A stretch of 64,000 bases of DNA from Thermoanaerobaculales bacterium (lineage in GTDB: Bacteria; Acidobacteriota; Thermoanaerobaculia; Thermoanaerobaculales; Sulfomarinibacteraceae). This document shows, one piece after another, positions 39,045-48,104 of the stretch. Position numbers and translations under genes: made by a program. Position 1 is the first letter of the stretch, and each line of letters opens with the position of its first letter. Below the pieces are notes generated by a model. That model was not told the origin of the DNA. It did no database searches and saw only the letters and a program-made list of their open reading frames with translations. The stretch lies in the NCBI GenBank assembly GCA_029287235.1, contig JARFRM010000040.1, positions 1 to 64,000 on the forward strand, in the 5' to 3' direction.

Positions 39045-41282
39045 TTGAGAAAGTCCCTCTTCCCATCGTTCCACAAGCTCTCGGTCCAGGAGAGGGTCCG
39101 CTCAGTCCGGGACCGAGGCCTGCTTTCGTCTCAGGACACCAAGGCTCTGCTCAATGGCGACACGGTGCTCGATGTCAACGACGCCGACAACATGATCGAG
39201 AACGTCATCGGCGTCATGGGGCTGCCCGTGGGCCTCGGCGTCAACTTTCTGATCAACGGCAAGGACTACGTCGTGCCGCTCGTCGTGGAGGAACCCTCCA
39301 TCGTTGCCGCCCTCAGTTTTGCCGCGAAGACCGCCCGCACCGCCGGTGGCTTTTCGACCTCGAGTGACGAACCCATTCTCATCGGCCAGATCCAGCTTGT
39401 TGACGTGCCGAATTCGAGCAAGGCGAGACAGGTCCTCGAGCGGCGCAAGGAGGAGGTCCTCAACCTGGCCAACAGCCTCCATCCGCGCATGGTGGCCCGC
39501 GGCGGCGGCGCCATCGACCTCGAGGTCATCCTGCACCCGGCGACCAACGCCTCGATCGAGATGCTCATCATCCATCTCCTGGTCGACACACGCAACGCCA
39601 TGGGGGCCAATCTGGTCAACACGATGTGTGAAGGCGTGGCGTCCTTCCTCGAAAGCCTGACCGGCGGCAAGGTCTTCCTGCGGATCCTGTCGAACCTCGC
39701 CGACCGGTCGCTGGTCCGGGCCAAGGTCGAGATTCCCGTCGAGGAGCTGGCCAGCAACGGCTTCGACGGAGAACAGGTGCGCAACGGGATCATCATCGCG
39801 AGCCAGTTCGCCTCCGTCGACTCCTACCGCGCCGCGACCCACAACAAGGGCATCATGAACGGAGTCGACGCAGTGGCTCTCGCCACCGGCAACGACTGGC
39901 GCGCCGTTGAAGCCGGCGTCCACGCCTTCGCCGCACGCGGTACCCACTACACCTCGCTGTCCCGCTGGACAAAGAACGAGGCGGGCGCGTTGATCGGCGA
40001 GATCGAGCTTCCCCTGCGGGTCGGCATCGTCGGCGGTCCGCTCCAGTCGAACCCCTCGGTGGCCATGAACCTGCGCCTGTCCGGGGTGTCGTCGTCCCGC
40101 GAACTCGCCGAGGTCATGGCGGCTGTCGGACTCGCCCAGAACCTCTCCGCCCTCCGCGCCCTCGTCACCGAAGGCATCCAACGCGGCCACATGACCCTGC
40201 ATGCGCGCAGCGTTGCCACCGCCGCCGGCGCGACGCCCGAGATCTTCGACTCCGTCGTTGAGCGGCTCGTGGAGTCGGGCGAAATCAAGGTCTGGAAGGC
40301 CGAGGAGATCATCGATCAGGTCAAGGTCGCGGCAGGTCGTTCCCTCGGCCACGACGAGCGCGAACAGCTGTCCGCCGGCCACGGTAAGATCATCCTCTTC
40401 GGCGAGCATGCCGTGGTCTACGGTAGTCGTGCCATCGCCGCTCCGGTTCCCCTGGCGGTCCGGGCGCGGGTGGTGGACGAGGACGAGGGTGTCTGGCTCG
40501 TCGTCCCACGTTGGGGCGTCGAGCAAAGGCTGCGGATGGACCCCTCGAAACAGCGATCCTTCGAGGTACCGGCAGCCTTGGTGCTGCGGGAGCTCAGCCT
40601 TACCGACCGCTCCATGCGGATCGAGGTCTTCTCCGAAATGCCCCGTGCAATGGGTCTCGGCGGCTCGGCGGCGGTGGCGGTGGCTATCATCCGAGCCATC
40701 GACCGACACTTCCTTCTGGATCTCTCAGACGATGAGGTCAACAATCTCGCCTATCAGTGCGAGTGCGTCGCCCATGGAACCCCGTCCGGGATCGACAACA
40801 CCGTCGCCACCTTCGGCCAACCGCTGGTCTACCGCAAGGGCGACCCGCCGGAGATCCACTCGCTGAAATTTCCACAGCCCCTCACCTTCGTCATCGGTCT
40901 GACCGGAATCGAGAGTCTGACGGCCAAGATGGTAGCTCGCGTCCGCGACGGGCGCCGGCGAAACCGCGATGTCTACGACACTATGTTCAAGGGCATCGAT
41001 GCGGTCTCCGGTCAGGCGCTCGAAGCCATCAAACAATTTGATCTCGAGCGCCTCGGTGAGCTCATGAACGTTTGCCAGGGTCTCCTCAACGGGCTCCAAG
41101 TTTCGAGCTGGGAGCTCGAGGAGCTGATCCAGATCGCCCGTGAGAGCGGCGCCCTCGGTGCCAAGCTCACCGGCGGCGGCGGCGGCGGCTCCATGATCGC
41201 GCTCTGCCCCGACAATTCGGAGGAGGTCATGGACGCCATGAAGGACGCGGGATATCAGGCGATGGAAGTGTGCATCGGCTAG
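39045..41282 (+). CDS. HMG-CoA reductase (class II-like) / mevalonate kinase fusion, copy 1
   Basis: HMGR part: 'MIENVIGVMGLPVGLGVNFLINGKDYVVPLVVEEPSIVAALS', 'NAMGANLVNTMCEGVAS', 'ATGNDWRAVEAGVHAFA', 'GHMTLHAR'; MVK part from ~residue 445: 'GKIILFGEHAVVYGSRAIAAPVPLAVRARV', 'MGLGGSAAVAVAIIRAID', 'GTPSGIDNTVATFGQPLVYRK', 'GALGAKLTGGGGGGSMIAL'. TTG start. Confidence 0.92.
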   Translation: MRKSLFPSFHKLSVQERVRSVRDRGLLSSQDTKALLNGDTVLDVNDADNMIENVIGVMGLPVGLGVNFLINGKDYVVPLVVEEPSIVAALSFAAKTARTAGGFSTSSDEPILIGQIQLVDVPNSSKARQVLERRKEEVLNLANSLHPRMVARGGGAIDLEVILHPATNASIEMLIIHLLVDTRNAMGANLVNTMCEGVASFLESLTGGKVFLRILSNLADRSLVRAKVEIPVEELASNGFDGEQVRNGIIIASQFASVDSYRAATHNKGIMNGVDAVALATGNDWRAVEAGVHAFAARGTHYTSLSRWTKNEAGALIGEIELPLRVGIVGGPLQSNPSVAMNLRLSGVSSSRELAEVMAAVGLAQNLSALRALVTEGIQRGHMTLHARSVATAAGATPEIFDSVVERLVESGEIKVWKAEEIIDQVKVAAGRSLGHDEREQLSAGHGKIILFGEHAVVYGSRAIAAPVPLAVRARVVDEDEGVWLVVPRWGVEQRLRMDPSKQRSFEVPAALVLRELSLTDRSMRIEVFSEMPRAMGLGGSAAVAVAIIRAIDRHFLLDLSDDEVNNLAYQCECVAHGTPSGIDNTVATFGQPLVYRKGDPPEIHSLKFPQPLTFVIGLTGIESLTAKMVARVRDGRRRNRDVYDTMFKGIDAVSGQALEAIKQFDLERLGELMNVCQGLLNGLQVSSWELEELIQIARESGALGAKLTGGGGGGSMIALCPDNSEEVMDAMKDAGYQAMEVCIG

Positions 41283-41404
41283 GAGCTTGCACGGGTGAGG
41301 TTCCCTCTCGCCTTTGGGATTGAGATCGGGAGTCAGCATCGTTTCGGGGGACACGATATTCTAGTCTCACCCAGAGAAGAACGTCCAATCGGAGGGAGCC
41401 CGAC

Positions 41405-42589
41405 ATGTCCCGGATTCGAGAGCACCACCGCCTCCTCGTCATGATCGGCCTCGTCACATCAGTGCAGATCGGAGCCTTGATGGTCGGCACATCGGTCTCC
41501 GCACAGACCGCCGAAGGTTGGGAGATCGAGTTCACGGGCGGGTTCGGGGATCTCACCACCGCCATGATCTGGAGCCTGGCGGAGTTCGACGGCAGTCTCT
41601 ACGCGGGCACCCATTCCGTCGGCGGTTGCAGGGTTCTCGCGCGAGGCACCTACCCGTCTCGGAGCGCCTGGGGCGTCCTCGTCTCAGACGGATGGGGCGA
41701 TGCCTCCAACCTCGCCGCCACCAGCATGGAGGAGTTCACCTACACCCTCGTCAATCCCATCACAGCCCTCTATGTGGGAACCCTCAACCACACTGACGGC
41801 GGCGAAATCTGGCAGTACAACCAGGGCGTCTGGTACCCGTTCAACGCCGCGGGTTTCGGCGACAGCAGCAACTACATGATAACCGATTTGGAGGCATTCG
41901 CCGACAAGCTCTTCGCCGGCACCGCCAACTCCACCACCGGCGCCGAGATCTGGAATTTCTCGGGAATCACGTGGTACTCAGCCATGACGGGCGGATTCGG
42001 AAACTCGGCGAACAGCCGGATTTCGTCGTTGGAGACGTTCAACGGCAAGCTCTACGCCTCGACCTTGGAGCCGGGCGGCGGCGAGATCTGGGAGAGCCCT
42101 GACGGTTTCAACTGGTCGCGAGCGATTCCCGATGGTCTTCTCGACGATAGCGGCAGCATCGGTGTGAATGCCCTCGCCTCAGCCGGGGGAGCGCTCTACG
42201 CGCTGGTCGACGGCTTGAACGGTCTTCGCGTCTGGCAAATCGCCCCCGGCACGCCGATCCAGGTCAGCACGAGCGGATTCGGCGACAGTCTCAATGACAC
42301 CAATGGAACAATGGTCTCCTTTGGTGACGAGCTCTACGTCGGAACCCAGAACATGGCGACCGGAGCCCAGATATGGAGACTCCGGGGTGGGACCTGGACC
42401 AAGGAGAACACCAACGGTTTCATCGACAGCTACAACTCCGTCGCGTTGGCGATGGCGGTGTTCGACGACAGACTCGTGGTGGGAACAATCAACACCGCCG
42501 AAGGCGCAGAGCTTTGGCGGCTCCCGGTGATTCTCGCCGATGGCTTCGAAAGCGGAGGATTCCAGGGGTGGTATCTGGCGGCGCCCTGA
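41405..42589 (+). CDS. Secreted hypothetical beta-propeller-like protein with C-terminal ADGFESGGFQGWYLAAP tail
   Basis: Signal peptide; repeated 'GGFGDSxNxxITxLExFxxKLYAGTxNxxTGAEIW' units. Confidence 0.75.
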   Translation: MSRIREHHRLLVMIGLVTSVQIGALMVGTSVSAQTAEGWEIEFTGGFGDLTTAMIWSLAEFDGSLYAGTHSVGGCRVLARGTYPSRSAWGVLVSDGWGDASNLAATSMEEFTYTLVNPITALYVGTLNHTDGGEIWQYNQGVWYPFNAAGFGDSSNYMITDLEAFADKLFAGTANSTTGAEIWNFSGITWYSAMTGGFGNSANSRISSLETFNGKLYASTLEPGGGEIWESPDGFNWSRAIPDGLLDDSGSIGVNALASAGGALYALVDGLNGLRVWQIAPGTPIQVSTSGFGDSLNDTNGTMVSFGDELYVGTQNMATGAQIWRLRGGTWTKENTNGFIDSYNSVALAMAVFDDRLVVGTINTAEGAELWRLPVILADGFESGGFQGWYLAAP

Positions 42590-42632
42590 AGAGAACCCGA
42601 GCGGCCATCTCCTGCTAAACTTTTTCTGAACG

Positions 42633-43445
42633 ATGAGCAGCAACTCACAGCGACTCCGTGAGCGCTTGCACGAAATCATCTTCGGCGCCGACACGCCATT
42701 GGGGAAAGCCTTCGATGTCGGGCTGCTGATGCTCATCATCGCCAGCGTGCTCGCGGTGATCCTCGAGAGCGTCTCGTGGATCAGCGAAGACTACGGGCCA
42801 GTTCTGCGGGCCTTCGAATGGGTCGTGACGCTGTCGTTCCTCGGTGAGTACATCCTCAGGCTCTACTGTGTCGACAAGCCGTGGCGATACGCCCGCAGCT
42901 TCTACGGCATCGTCGATCTGCTGGCCATCCTGCCCACCTTTCTCAGCCTTCTCTTTCCCGGTGCCCAGTCGTTGCTGGTCATCCGGGGCCTTCGCCTCCT
43001 GCGGGTCTTTCGAGTCCTCAAGCTCGTCCACTTCGTCGGCGAGGCGAGCCAGCTCCGGGTCGCTCTCCAGGCCAGCCTCCGCAAGATCATCGTCTTCCTC
43101 GGCGCCGTGCTGGCCATCGTGATCATCGTCGGTTCGGCCATGTACCTCATCGAGGGCGAGGAGCACGGCTTTGACAATATTCCGCTCTCCATTTACTGGG
43201 CCATCGTGACCATGACCACCGTCGGCTACGGCGACATGTCCCCCGAGACTCCGCTCGGTAAGATGCTGGCCTCGGTCATCATGATCCTCGGCTACGGCAT
43301 CATCGCGGTCCCGACCGGAATCGTCTCGGTCGAGCTCGCCGGGGCTGCTCGGATGACGGTCACCGGTCGCGCCTGCCCCGGCTGCGGCGCCCACGGCCAC
43401 GACGCCGACGCCAGGCACTGCAAGTTCTGTGGGGACGAGCTCTAG
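42633..43445 (+). CDS. Voltage-gated-type potassium channel with C-terminal zinc-ribbon-like CxxC pairs
   Basis: S4-like 'RGLRLLRVFRVLKLVHF', selectivity filter 'TMTTVGYGDMSP', C-term 'CPGCGAHGHDADARHCKFCGDEL'. Confidence 0.9.
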   Translation: MSSNSQRLRERLHEIIFGADTPLGKAFDVGLLMLIIASVLAVILESVSWISEDYGPVLRAFEWVVTLSFLGEYILRLYCVDKPWRYARSFYGIVDLLAILPTFLSLLFPGAQSLLVIRGLRLLRVFRVLKLVHFVGEASQLRVALQASLRKIIVFLGAVLAIVIIVGSAMYLIEGEEHGFDNIPLSIYWAIVTMTTVGYGDMSPETPLGKMLASVIMILGYGIIAVPTGIVSVELAGAARMTVTGRACPGCGAHGHDADARHCKFCGDEL

Positions 43446-43452
43446 CCCGAAA

Positions 43453-43596
43453 CTATTCGCGACCGGTCGTGAGATCGAGGAGAATCTCTTCTTCGTCAAT
43501 CGAGAGGCCGGCGAGGTCGACCCCGAAGTCGAACCAGCTGAGGGCGATTTCCCAGAGCTTCGGAAACAAGAGATGGGTCATGACGGTGAGTTTCAT
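43453..43596 (-). CDS. Small 47 aa ORF just downstream of the alpha/beta hydrolase gene
   Basis: MKLTVMTHLLFPKLWEIALSWFDFGVDLAGLSIDEEEILLDLTTGRE*; strong SD aggaggagat before ATG; same strand and 8 bp from upstream gene; absent from the supplied ORF track. Confidence 0.5.
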   Translation of the reverse strand: MKLTVMTHLLFPKLWEIALSWFDFGVDLAGLSIDEEEILLDLTTGRE

Positions 43597-43604
43597 ATCT
43601 CCTC

Positions 43605-44525
43605 CTAGGCCGCCGACGCGGTGTTTGTTCGAGATCTCCCTGGAGACTCGATTGACGATCTACGTTTGATGATGAAGTCAGTCGCCGCCTCGACCACGCC
43701 TTTATCGCGCAGGATCCGCCGGTGGCCGAGGCCCTCGGTCTGGAGATAACCGGCAGCGGGCATGCTCTGGGCCAAACTCTCCCCCTCCGACGCGGGCAAC
43801 TCGCAGTCGTCGGAATCGTGGATGACAAGCGTGTCGGCTTCGAAGGTCGCGGCGAGGCGAATGGGCTCAATCTCTTCCCAGCGAAAACCGATCCCATCCT
43901 CGAGGCGTTCGCGCATCCGTGCCACAACCGTCCGGCCGAACCCCGTCATGTGGCCGTACCAATCGGTCATGGTCCTGGTGTCGGCCATGGGCGAGACGGC
44001 GACGAACCTGCCCGGATCAAATCCGTGACGGGTAACGGCCAGGAGAACAGCCGTGGTACCCAACGAGTGAGCGATGACGGCGTCAACGGGTCCGATGGCG
44101 TTCACCACGGCAACCAGACCCTCGGTCAGCCTGAAGATGTTGGTTCGGCGTCCCGGCGACGCGCCATGCGCCGGGCCGTCATATGCGACGACCCGGTAGC
44201 CCGCCTCCACCAACGGCTCGACAAACGCGCCCAACTGGAGACCACGCCCGGCCCAACCGTGAACCAGCATCACAGTCCTGGGTCCGTTGCCCCAGGTCCA
44301 CGCGGCGAGATCGCCATGTCGTGAGGGCACCGAGATCCTGACGGCGCCATCGGCCCAAGCCTCCTCGCGCGGCGGTCTCTTGTGACGGAACACCGTCACA
44401 AAGAGCTGCTCCGCCGCCATCGCCGCGAGACCCGGAGCGACCCGACTCAAACCGCTCGTCAGCACCTGAATGATATTGGCACGATCGATCGTGCTTTTTT
44501 GTGAGTGAACCGCTGTAAGAGTCAT
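43605..44525 (-). CDS. Alpha/beta hydrolase
   Basis: 'RTVMLVHGWAGRGLQLGAFVEPLVEAGYRVVAYDGPAHGASPG...DAVIAHSLGTTAVLLA...LVIHDSDDCELPASEGESLAQSMPAA...LGHRRILRD'. Confidence 0.85.
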   Translation of the reverse strand: MTLTAVHSQKSTIDRANIIQVLTSGLSRVAPGLAAMAAEQLFVTVFRHKRPPREEAWADGAVRISVPSRHGDLAAWTWGNGPRTVMLVHGWAGRGLQLGAFVEPLVEAGYRVVAYDGPAHGASPGRRTNIFRLTEGLVAVVNAIGPVDAVIAHSLGTTAVLLAVTRHGFDPGRFVAVSPMADTRTMTDWYGHMTGFGRTVVARMRERLEDGIGFRWEEIEPIRLAATFEADTLVIHDSDDCELPASEGESLAQSMPAAGYLQTEGLGHRRILRDKGVVEAATDFIIKRRSSIESPGRSRTNTASAA

Positions 44526-44546
44526 TGGGATCTCCCCTCTCCTTGT

Positions 44547-45134
44547 TTATCTGGAGGATTCGATCAGCCGCTCGAAGGCCGTCCGTGCCCGTTGCCGGGC
44601 CTCGGGATCGTCGAGCAACCGATAGTAAAGATGGAACGACAGAAAGATGCCGAAGAGCTCGAAAGCGAATTGATCGGTGTCGAGATCGATTCGGAAATGG
44701 CCCTCGTCGATGGCGATCTGCGCCGCCGTTGCAATGGCCCCAACCCAGTCCCGCTGGGCCGCCACCACCGCATCGCGCACCGGACCGGGTCGGTCGTCGT
44801 ATTCATGCGACGCCGTCACGAAGGGACACCCACCGGGGGTGACCCTCCCCTCCTCCCAGGTCAGCCACTCCTCGAAGAGTGCGCGGATCCGCGGCTCACC
44901 CCGACCTACCCGGAAGGAAGGAGCGACAACGTTGTCCACAAAGCTCCGTCGAGCCGCTGCCAGCACCTGGAGTTGGAGGTCTTCCTTGGACTCGAAGTGG
45001 GCGAAAAGCCCGCTTTTGGACATCTCGGCCGACTTGGCCAGACCGCCAATGCTCAAGCCTTCGAATCCCACCTCGCTGGCGATCGCCATGGCGTGTTGGA
45101 GGATTCGATCCCTGGTGTCTTCGCCCTTGGTCAT
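44547..45134 (-). CDS. TetR/AcrR family transcriptional regulator
   Basis: 'TRDRILQHAMAIASEVGFEGLSIGGLAKSAEMSKSGLFAHFESKEDLQLQVL'. Confidence 0.9.
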   Translation of the reverse strand: MTKGEDTRDRILQHAMAIASEVGFEGLSIGGLAKSAEMSKSGLFAHFESKEDLQLQVLAAARRSFVDNVVAPSFRVGRGEPRIRALFEEWLTWEEGRVTPGGCPFVTASHEYDDRPGPVRDAVVAAQRDWVGAIATAAQIAIDEGHFRIDLDTDQFAFELFGIFLSFHLYYRLLDDPEARQRARTAFERLIESSR

Positions 45135-45273
45135 ACAGATAAATTAGTACGAACGTTCGTTTTTGTCAAGCCCCCAATCAAACCCAGCCGACGCTCAATC
45201 CAATCTGCTTCGTCACCGAAGCCGCATTCCAGATCATGGAAACACAACCGTACCAGCACGGGCTGAATCTCCG

Positions 45274-45723
45274 TCAGCGTTTGGTTTCAGTCTCGACGCC
45301 CACGCGTTTGCGCCCGAGACGAAGGACAAAGAAACTGCCGATGAGACCGGCCGCGACGATGGTTGACGCGAGCCCCGGCCGCGGATTCTCTCCGAGAGTG
45401 ACAAAAACACTGCTGAAGGCGATGGCACACCACATGACGACAAGCGTCCAGATCACCACCTTGCGCGGCATTTGGGCGCCGGCGTCGAGGTAGATGAGGA
45501 ACGGGCGAAAGAGCGGGATCCGGATCAACCGCTCCTCGAGCCACGGGCAGCTCCTGGCGAAACACCATGAGGCGCCGAGGAGAAAGATGGTCGTTGGAAG
45601 ACCGGGCAGAAAGACCCCGACCGCCCCGATGCCCACCAGGGTCACACCGCCGATCACCAGCAGCCAGCGGTGGAGCCGGCTTCGGGCAGGACGGGCTTGG
45701 GTGGGGGTCGTGGGGTGATCCAT
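45274..45723 (-). CDS. YbaN-like DUF454 family membrane protein
   Basis: 'LLVIGGVTLVGIGAVGVFLPGLPTTIFLLGASWCFARSCPWLEERLI'. Confidence 0.85.
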   Translation of the reverse strand: MDHPTTPTQARPARSRLHRWLLVIGGVTLVGIGAVGVFLPGLPTTIFLLGASWCFARSCPWLEERLIRIPLFRPFLIYLDAGAQMPRKVVIWTLVVMWCAIAFSSVFVTLGENPRPGLASTIVAAGLIGSFFVLRLGRKRVGVETETKR

Positions 45724-45843
45724 GTTCTCCAGGGCTAGGTCCAAATGAGGCGCTAGCGATCTCTTGGTCTAACGTCTCGCGGAGGCGATCATTCCTGAAC
45801 CGATCCCGACAGGTCGGCGTCTTCGGTTCGGCTCGACCCGGCG

Positions 45844-46602
45844 TCAGGTCCGGAGATACGACGCCCCGTTGACATCGATGATGGCACCGGTGGAGAACTC
45901 GGCCCCCTCCGATGCCAGGAACATGACCGCAGCAGCGACCTCTTCGGGTTTGGCGATCCGGTTGAAGGGGCTTTGGGTCGTGATGTCCTCCCACATGGGC
46001 GTATCCTGGAACCGCGCCGCCATGTCGGTGTCGACAAAACCCGGGGCCACGACGCCGACGGTGATGTTGTGCGGGGCGAGCCGCTTGGCCAGACTCTGGC
46101 TCATCGCGTTGAGACCCGCCTTGCTGGCGCCGTAGGCCGGGCCGTTGGGCTCACCGCGGAACGATCCGCGCGACGAGACGTTGACGATACGGCCACCGCC
46201 ACGCTCGATCATGTGTCGAGCCGCGCAATAGCTGACATTCGCGGGTCCCAGCAGGTTCGCGTCGATCACCCGTTTCCACGCATCCTGCCATTCTTCGTAG
46301 TCGACCTCCTCGAGAACGTGATCGACCCAGATGCCCGCGTTGTTCACCACGATGTCGAGGCCACCGAACGCGTCGATCGCCGCAGCAACGAGTCCTTCAA
46401 CGGCCTCCGGATCGGTGATATCGGCCTGCAGCATCGAGTGTCCCTCGCCATTCAGTGTCTCGAGGGTCTCTGCGGCCGCGTCGTTGTTCGAGCGGTAATT
46501 GATGGCCACTGTGGCGCCGCGATCGGCGAAACCCACGGCGCAGGCGCGACCGATGCCGCGAGAACCACCGGTAATCAGAACTCTCTTGCCGGAAAAATCC
46601 AT
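45844..46602 (-). CDS. SDR family oxidoreductase (FabG-like)
   Basis: 'KRVLITGGSRGIGRACAVGFADRGA...NNAGIW...YGASKAGLNAMSQSLAKRLAPHNITVGVVAPGFVDTDM'. Confidence 0.9.
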   Translation of the reverse strand: MDFSGKRVLITGGSRGIGRACAVGFADRGATVAINYRSNNDAAAETLETLNGEGHSMLQADITDPEAVEGLVAAAIDAFGGLDIVVNNAGIWVDHVLEEVDYEEWQDAWKRVIDANLLGPANVSYCAARHMIERGGGRIVNVSSRGSFRGEPNGPAYGASKAGLNAMSQSLAKRLAPHNITVGVVAPGFVDTDMAARFQDTPMWEDITTQSPFNRIAKPEEVAAAVMFLASEGAEFSTGAIIDVNGASYLRT

Positions 46603-46970
46603 GATTGCTCCCAAACGATCTTCACATCACAGTCAGATTCTACAGAGATACGCACGTTTGGCGTGATCGGAGTTGACTTTCTTGTCGATCTGGATAAAGT
46701 CCGACCCGCCGACACATCCATGCGGTACGGAGGGCTTCTTGCTGTGAGGAACGGTCGTTTCGAATCCAATGGGCCTGTTTCGCGGCGACTCTTCGTAATT
46801 GGAGATTCAGCGGCATAGACGGGCCAACCTCGGGGAAGACTGCCTTTCCCCCTCATTTCTCACCCTCTTTGAGGGATGCGAAACCACGGGTCTGCAAAGA
46901 GAATAATTTCGGGCGGTCGAGAGTTCTGTGTTTCGAACAAAGCAAGCGAACTCGGACCAAAGGGGCCGTG

Positions 46971-48104
46971 ATGGAAACCACCAGCCCGCAACAAACAGAC
47001 GGATCGAGCGTCAACCTCGGAGGTGGCGCGGGTCGAGCAGTGGAACGCGAGAGTGTGTGGCACGAGAATCTGCTCTTCGGCGTTTCGAGGACCTTCGCGC
47101 TGACGATTCCCCAACTCCCCGACGAGTTACGGGAGACGGTGACCAACGCCTATCTGCTGTGCCGGATCGCAGACACCATCGAGGATGATCCGCTGCTCGC
47201 TTCGGCCGAAAAGGACCGCTTTCACACCGCGTTCTTCGAGGCGGTGGAAACCGGGTGTGGGGCGGATGCATTCGCTCGGGACCTTTCGCCCCGGCTTGCA
47301 CGGAGCACCCTCGACGCGGAGGTCGAGCTGATCCGAGAAAGTTCGCGGGTACTGGAATTCACCCGCGCGCTCAAACCGCGCCAACGCCAGGCAGTTCTCC
47401 AGTGCCTCTCCACGATGGTCGAAGGCATGGGCGAATATGAACGCAACCGGGGCCTCGACGGGTTGGCGAATGTCGCCGACCTCCACCACTACTGCTACTT
47501 CGTGGCCGGTGTCGTCGGCGAGATGCTCACCGAACTCTTCTGCGACTACTCCCAGGAGATCGAAGCGAACCGGGTCCAACTCGAACCGCGCGCCATCAGC
47601 TTTGGTCTCGGTCTCCAGATGACCAATATTCTCAAGGACATATGGGACGACCACGAACACGACAGGTGCTGGCTGCCCCGCGAGGTCTTCAAGCGCCACG
47701 GCTATGACCTTCGGATGATCGCCCCGGACCACCACGGCAATACGGAGGCCTTCGCCGCATCCCTGCATGAGCTCATCGGCATCGCCCACCGTCACCTGCG
47801 GGAGGCTCTGGCCTACACGCTGGCGATTCCGAGTCACGAAACGGGGATCCGTCGTTTTCTGATCTGGGCCGTTCTCCTCGCCGTGTCCACCCTGGCGAAG
47901 ATCGCCAATCAACCGCTTTTCACCTCCGGCGCACAGGTCAAGGTCTCGCGACCGCGCGTCGGCGCCATCATCGCGGCTTCCAACACGATGATCCGCAGCA
48001 ATGGCGGGCTCACAACCCTGTTCAACACCACTGCCAAAAGGCTGCCTCTGAACACAGGATTCAGAGCACCCGTCACGATCCGGAAGGAATCGCCCACACC
48101 TTGA
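46971..48104 (+). CDS. Squalene/phytoene synthase family protein (squalene synthase-like)
   Basis: 'GVSRTFALTIPQLPDELRETVTNAYLLCRIADTIEDD...HHYCYFVAGVVGEMLTELFCDYS...FGLGLQMTNILKDIWDDHEHDRCWLP' with both Asp-rich motifs. Confidence 0.9.
   Translation: METTSPQQTDGSSVNLGGGAGRAVERESVWHENLLFGVSRTFALTIPQLPDELRETVTNAYLLCRIADTIEDDPLLASAEKDRFHTAFFEAVETGCGADAFARDLSPRLARSTLDAEVELIRESSRVLEFTRALKPRQRQAVLQCLSTMVEGMGEYERNRGLDGLANVADLHHYCYFVAGVVGEMLTELFCDYSQEIEANRVQLEPRAISFGLGLQMTNILKDIWDDHEHDRCWLPREVFKRHGYDLRMIAPDHHGNTEAFAASLHELIGIAHRHLREALAYTLAIPSHETGIRRFLIWAVLLAVSTLAKIANQPLFTSGAQVKVSRPRVGAIIAASNTMIRSNGGLTTLFNTTAKRLPLNTGFRAPVTIRKESPTP

Noticed and set aside
39102-40709. 535 aa minus-strand ORF (and 49151-50392, 48185-49102 minus)
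   Set aside because: Antisense shadows of the HMGR-MVK fusions; similar in both copies because the sense genes are paralogous.
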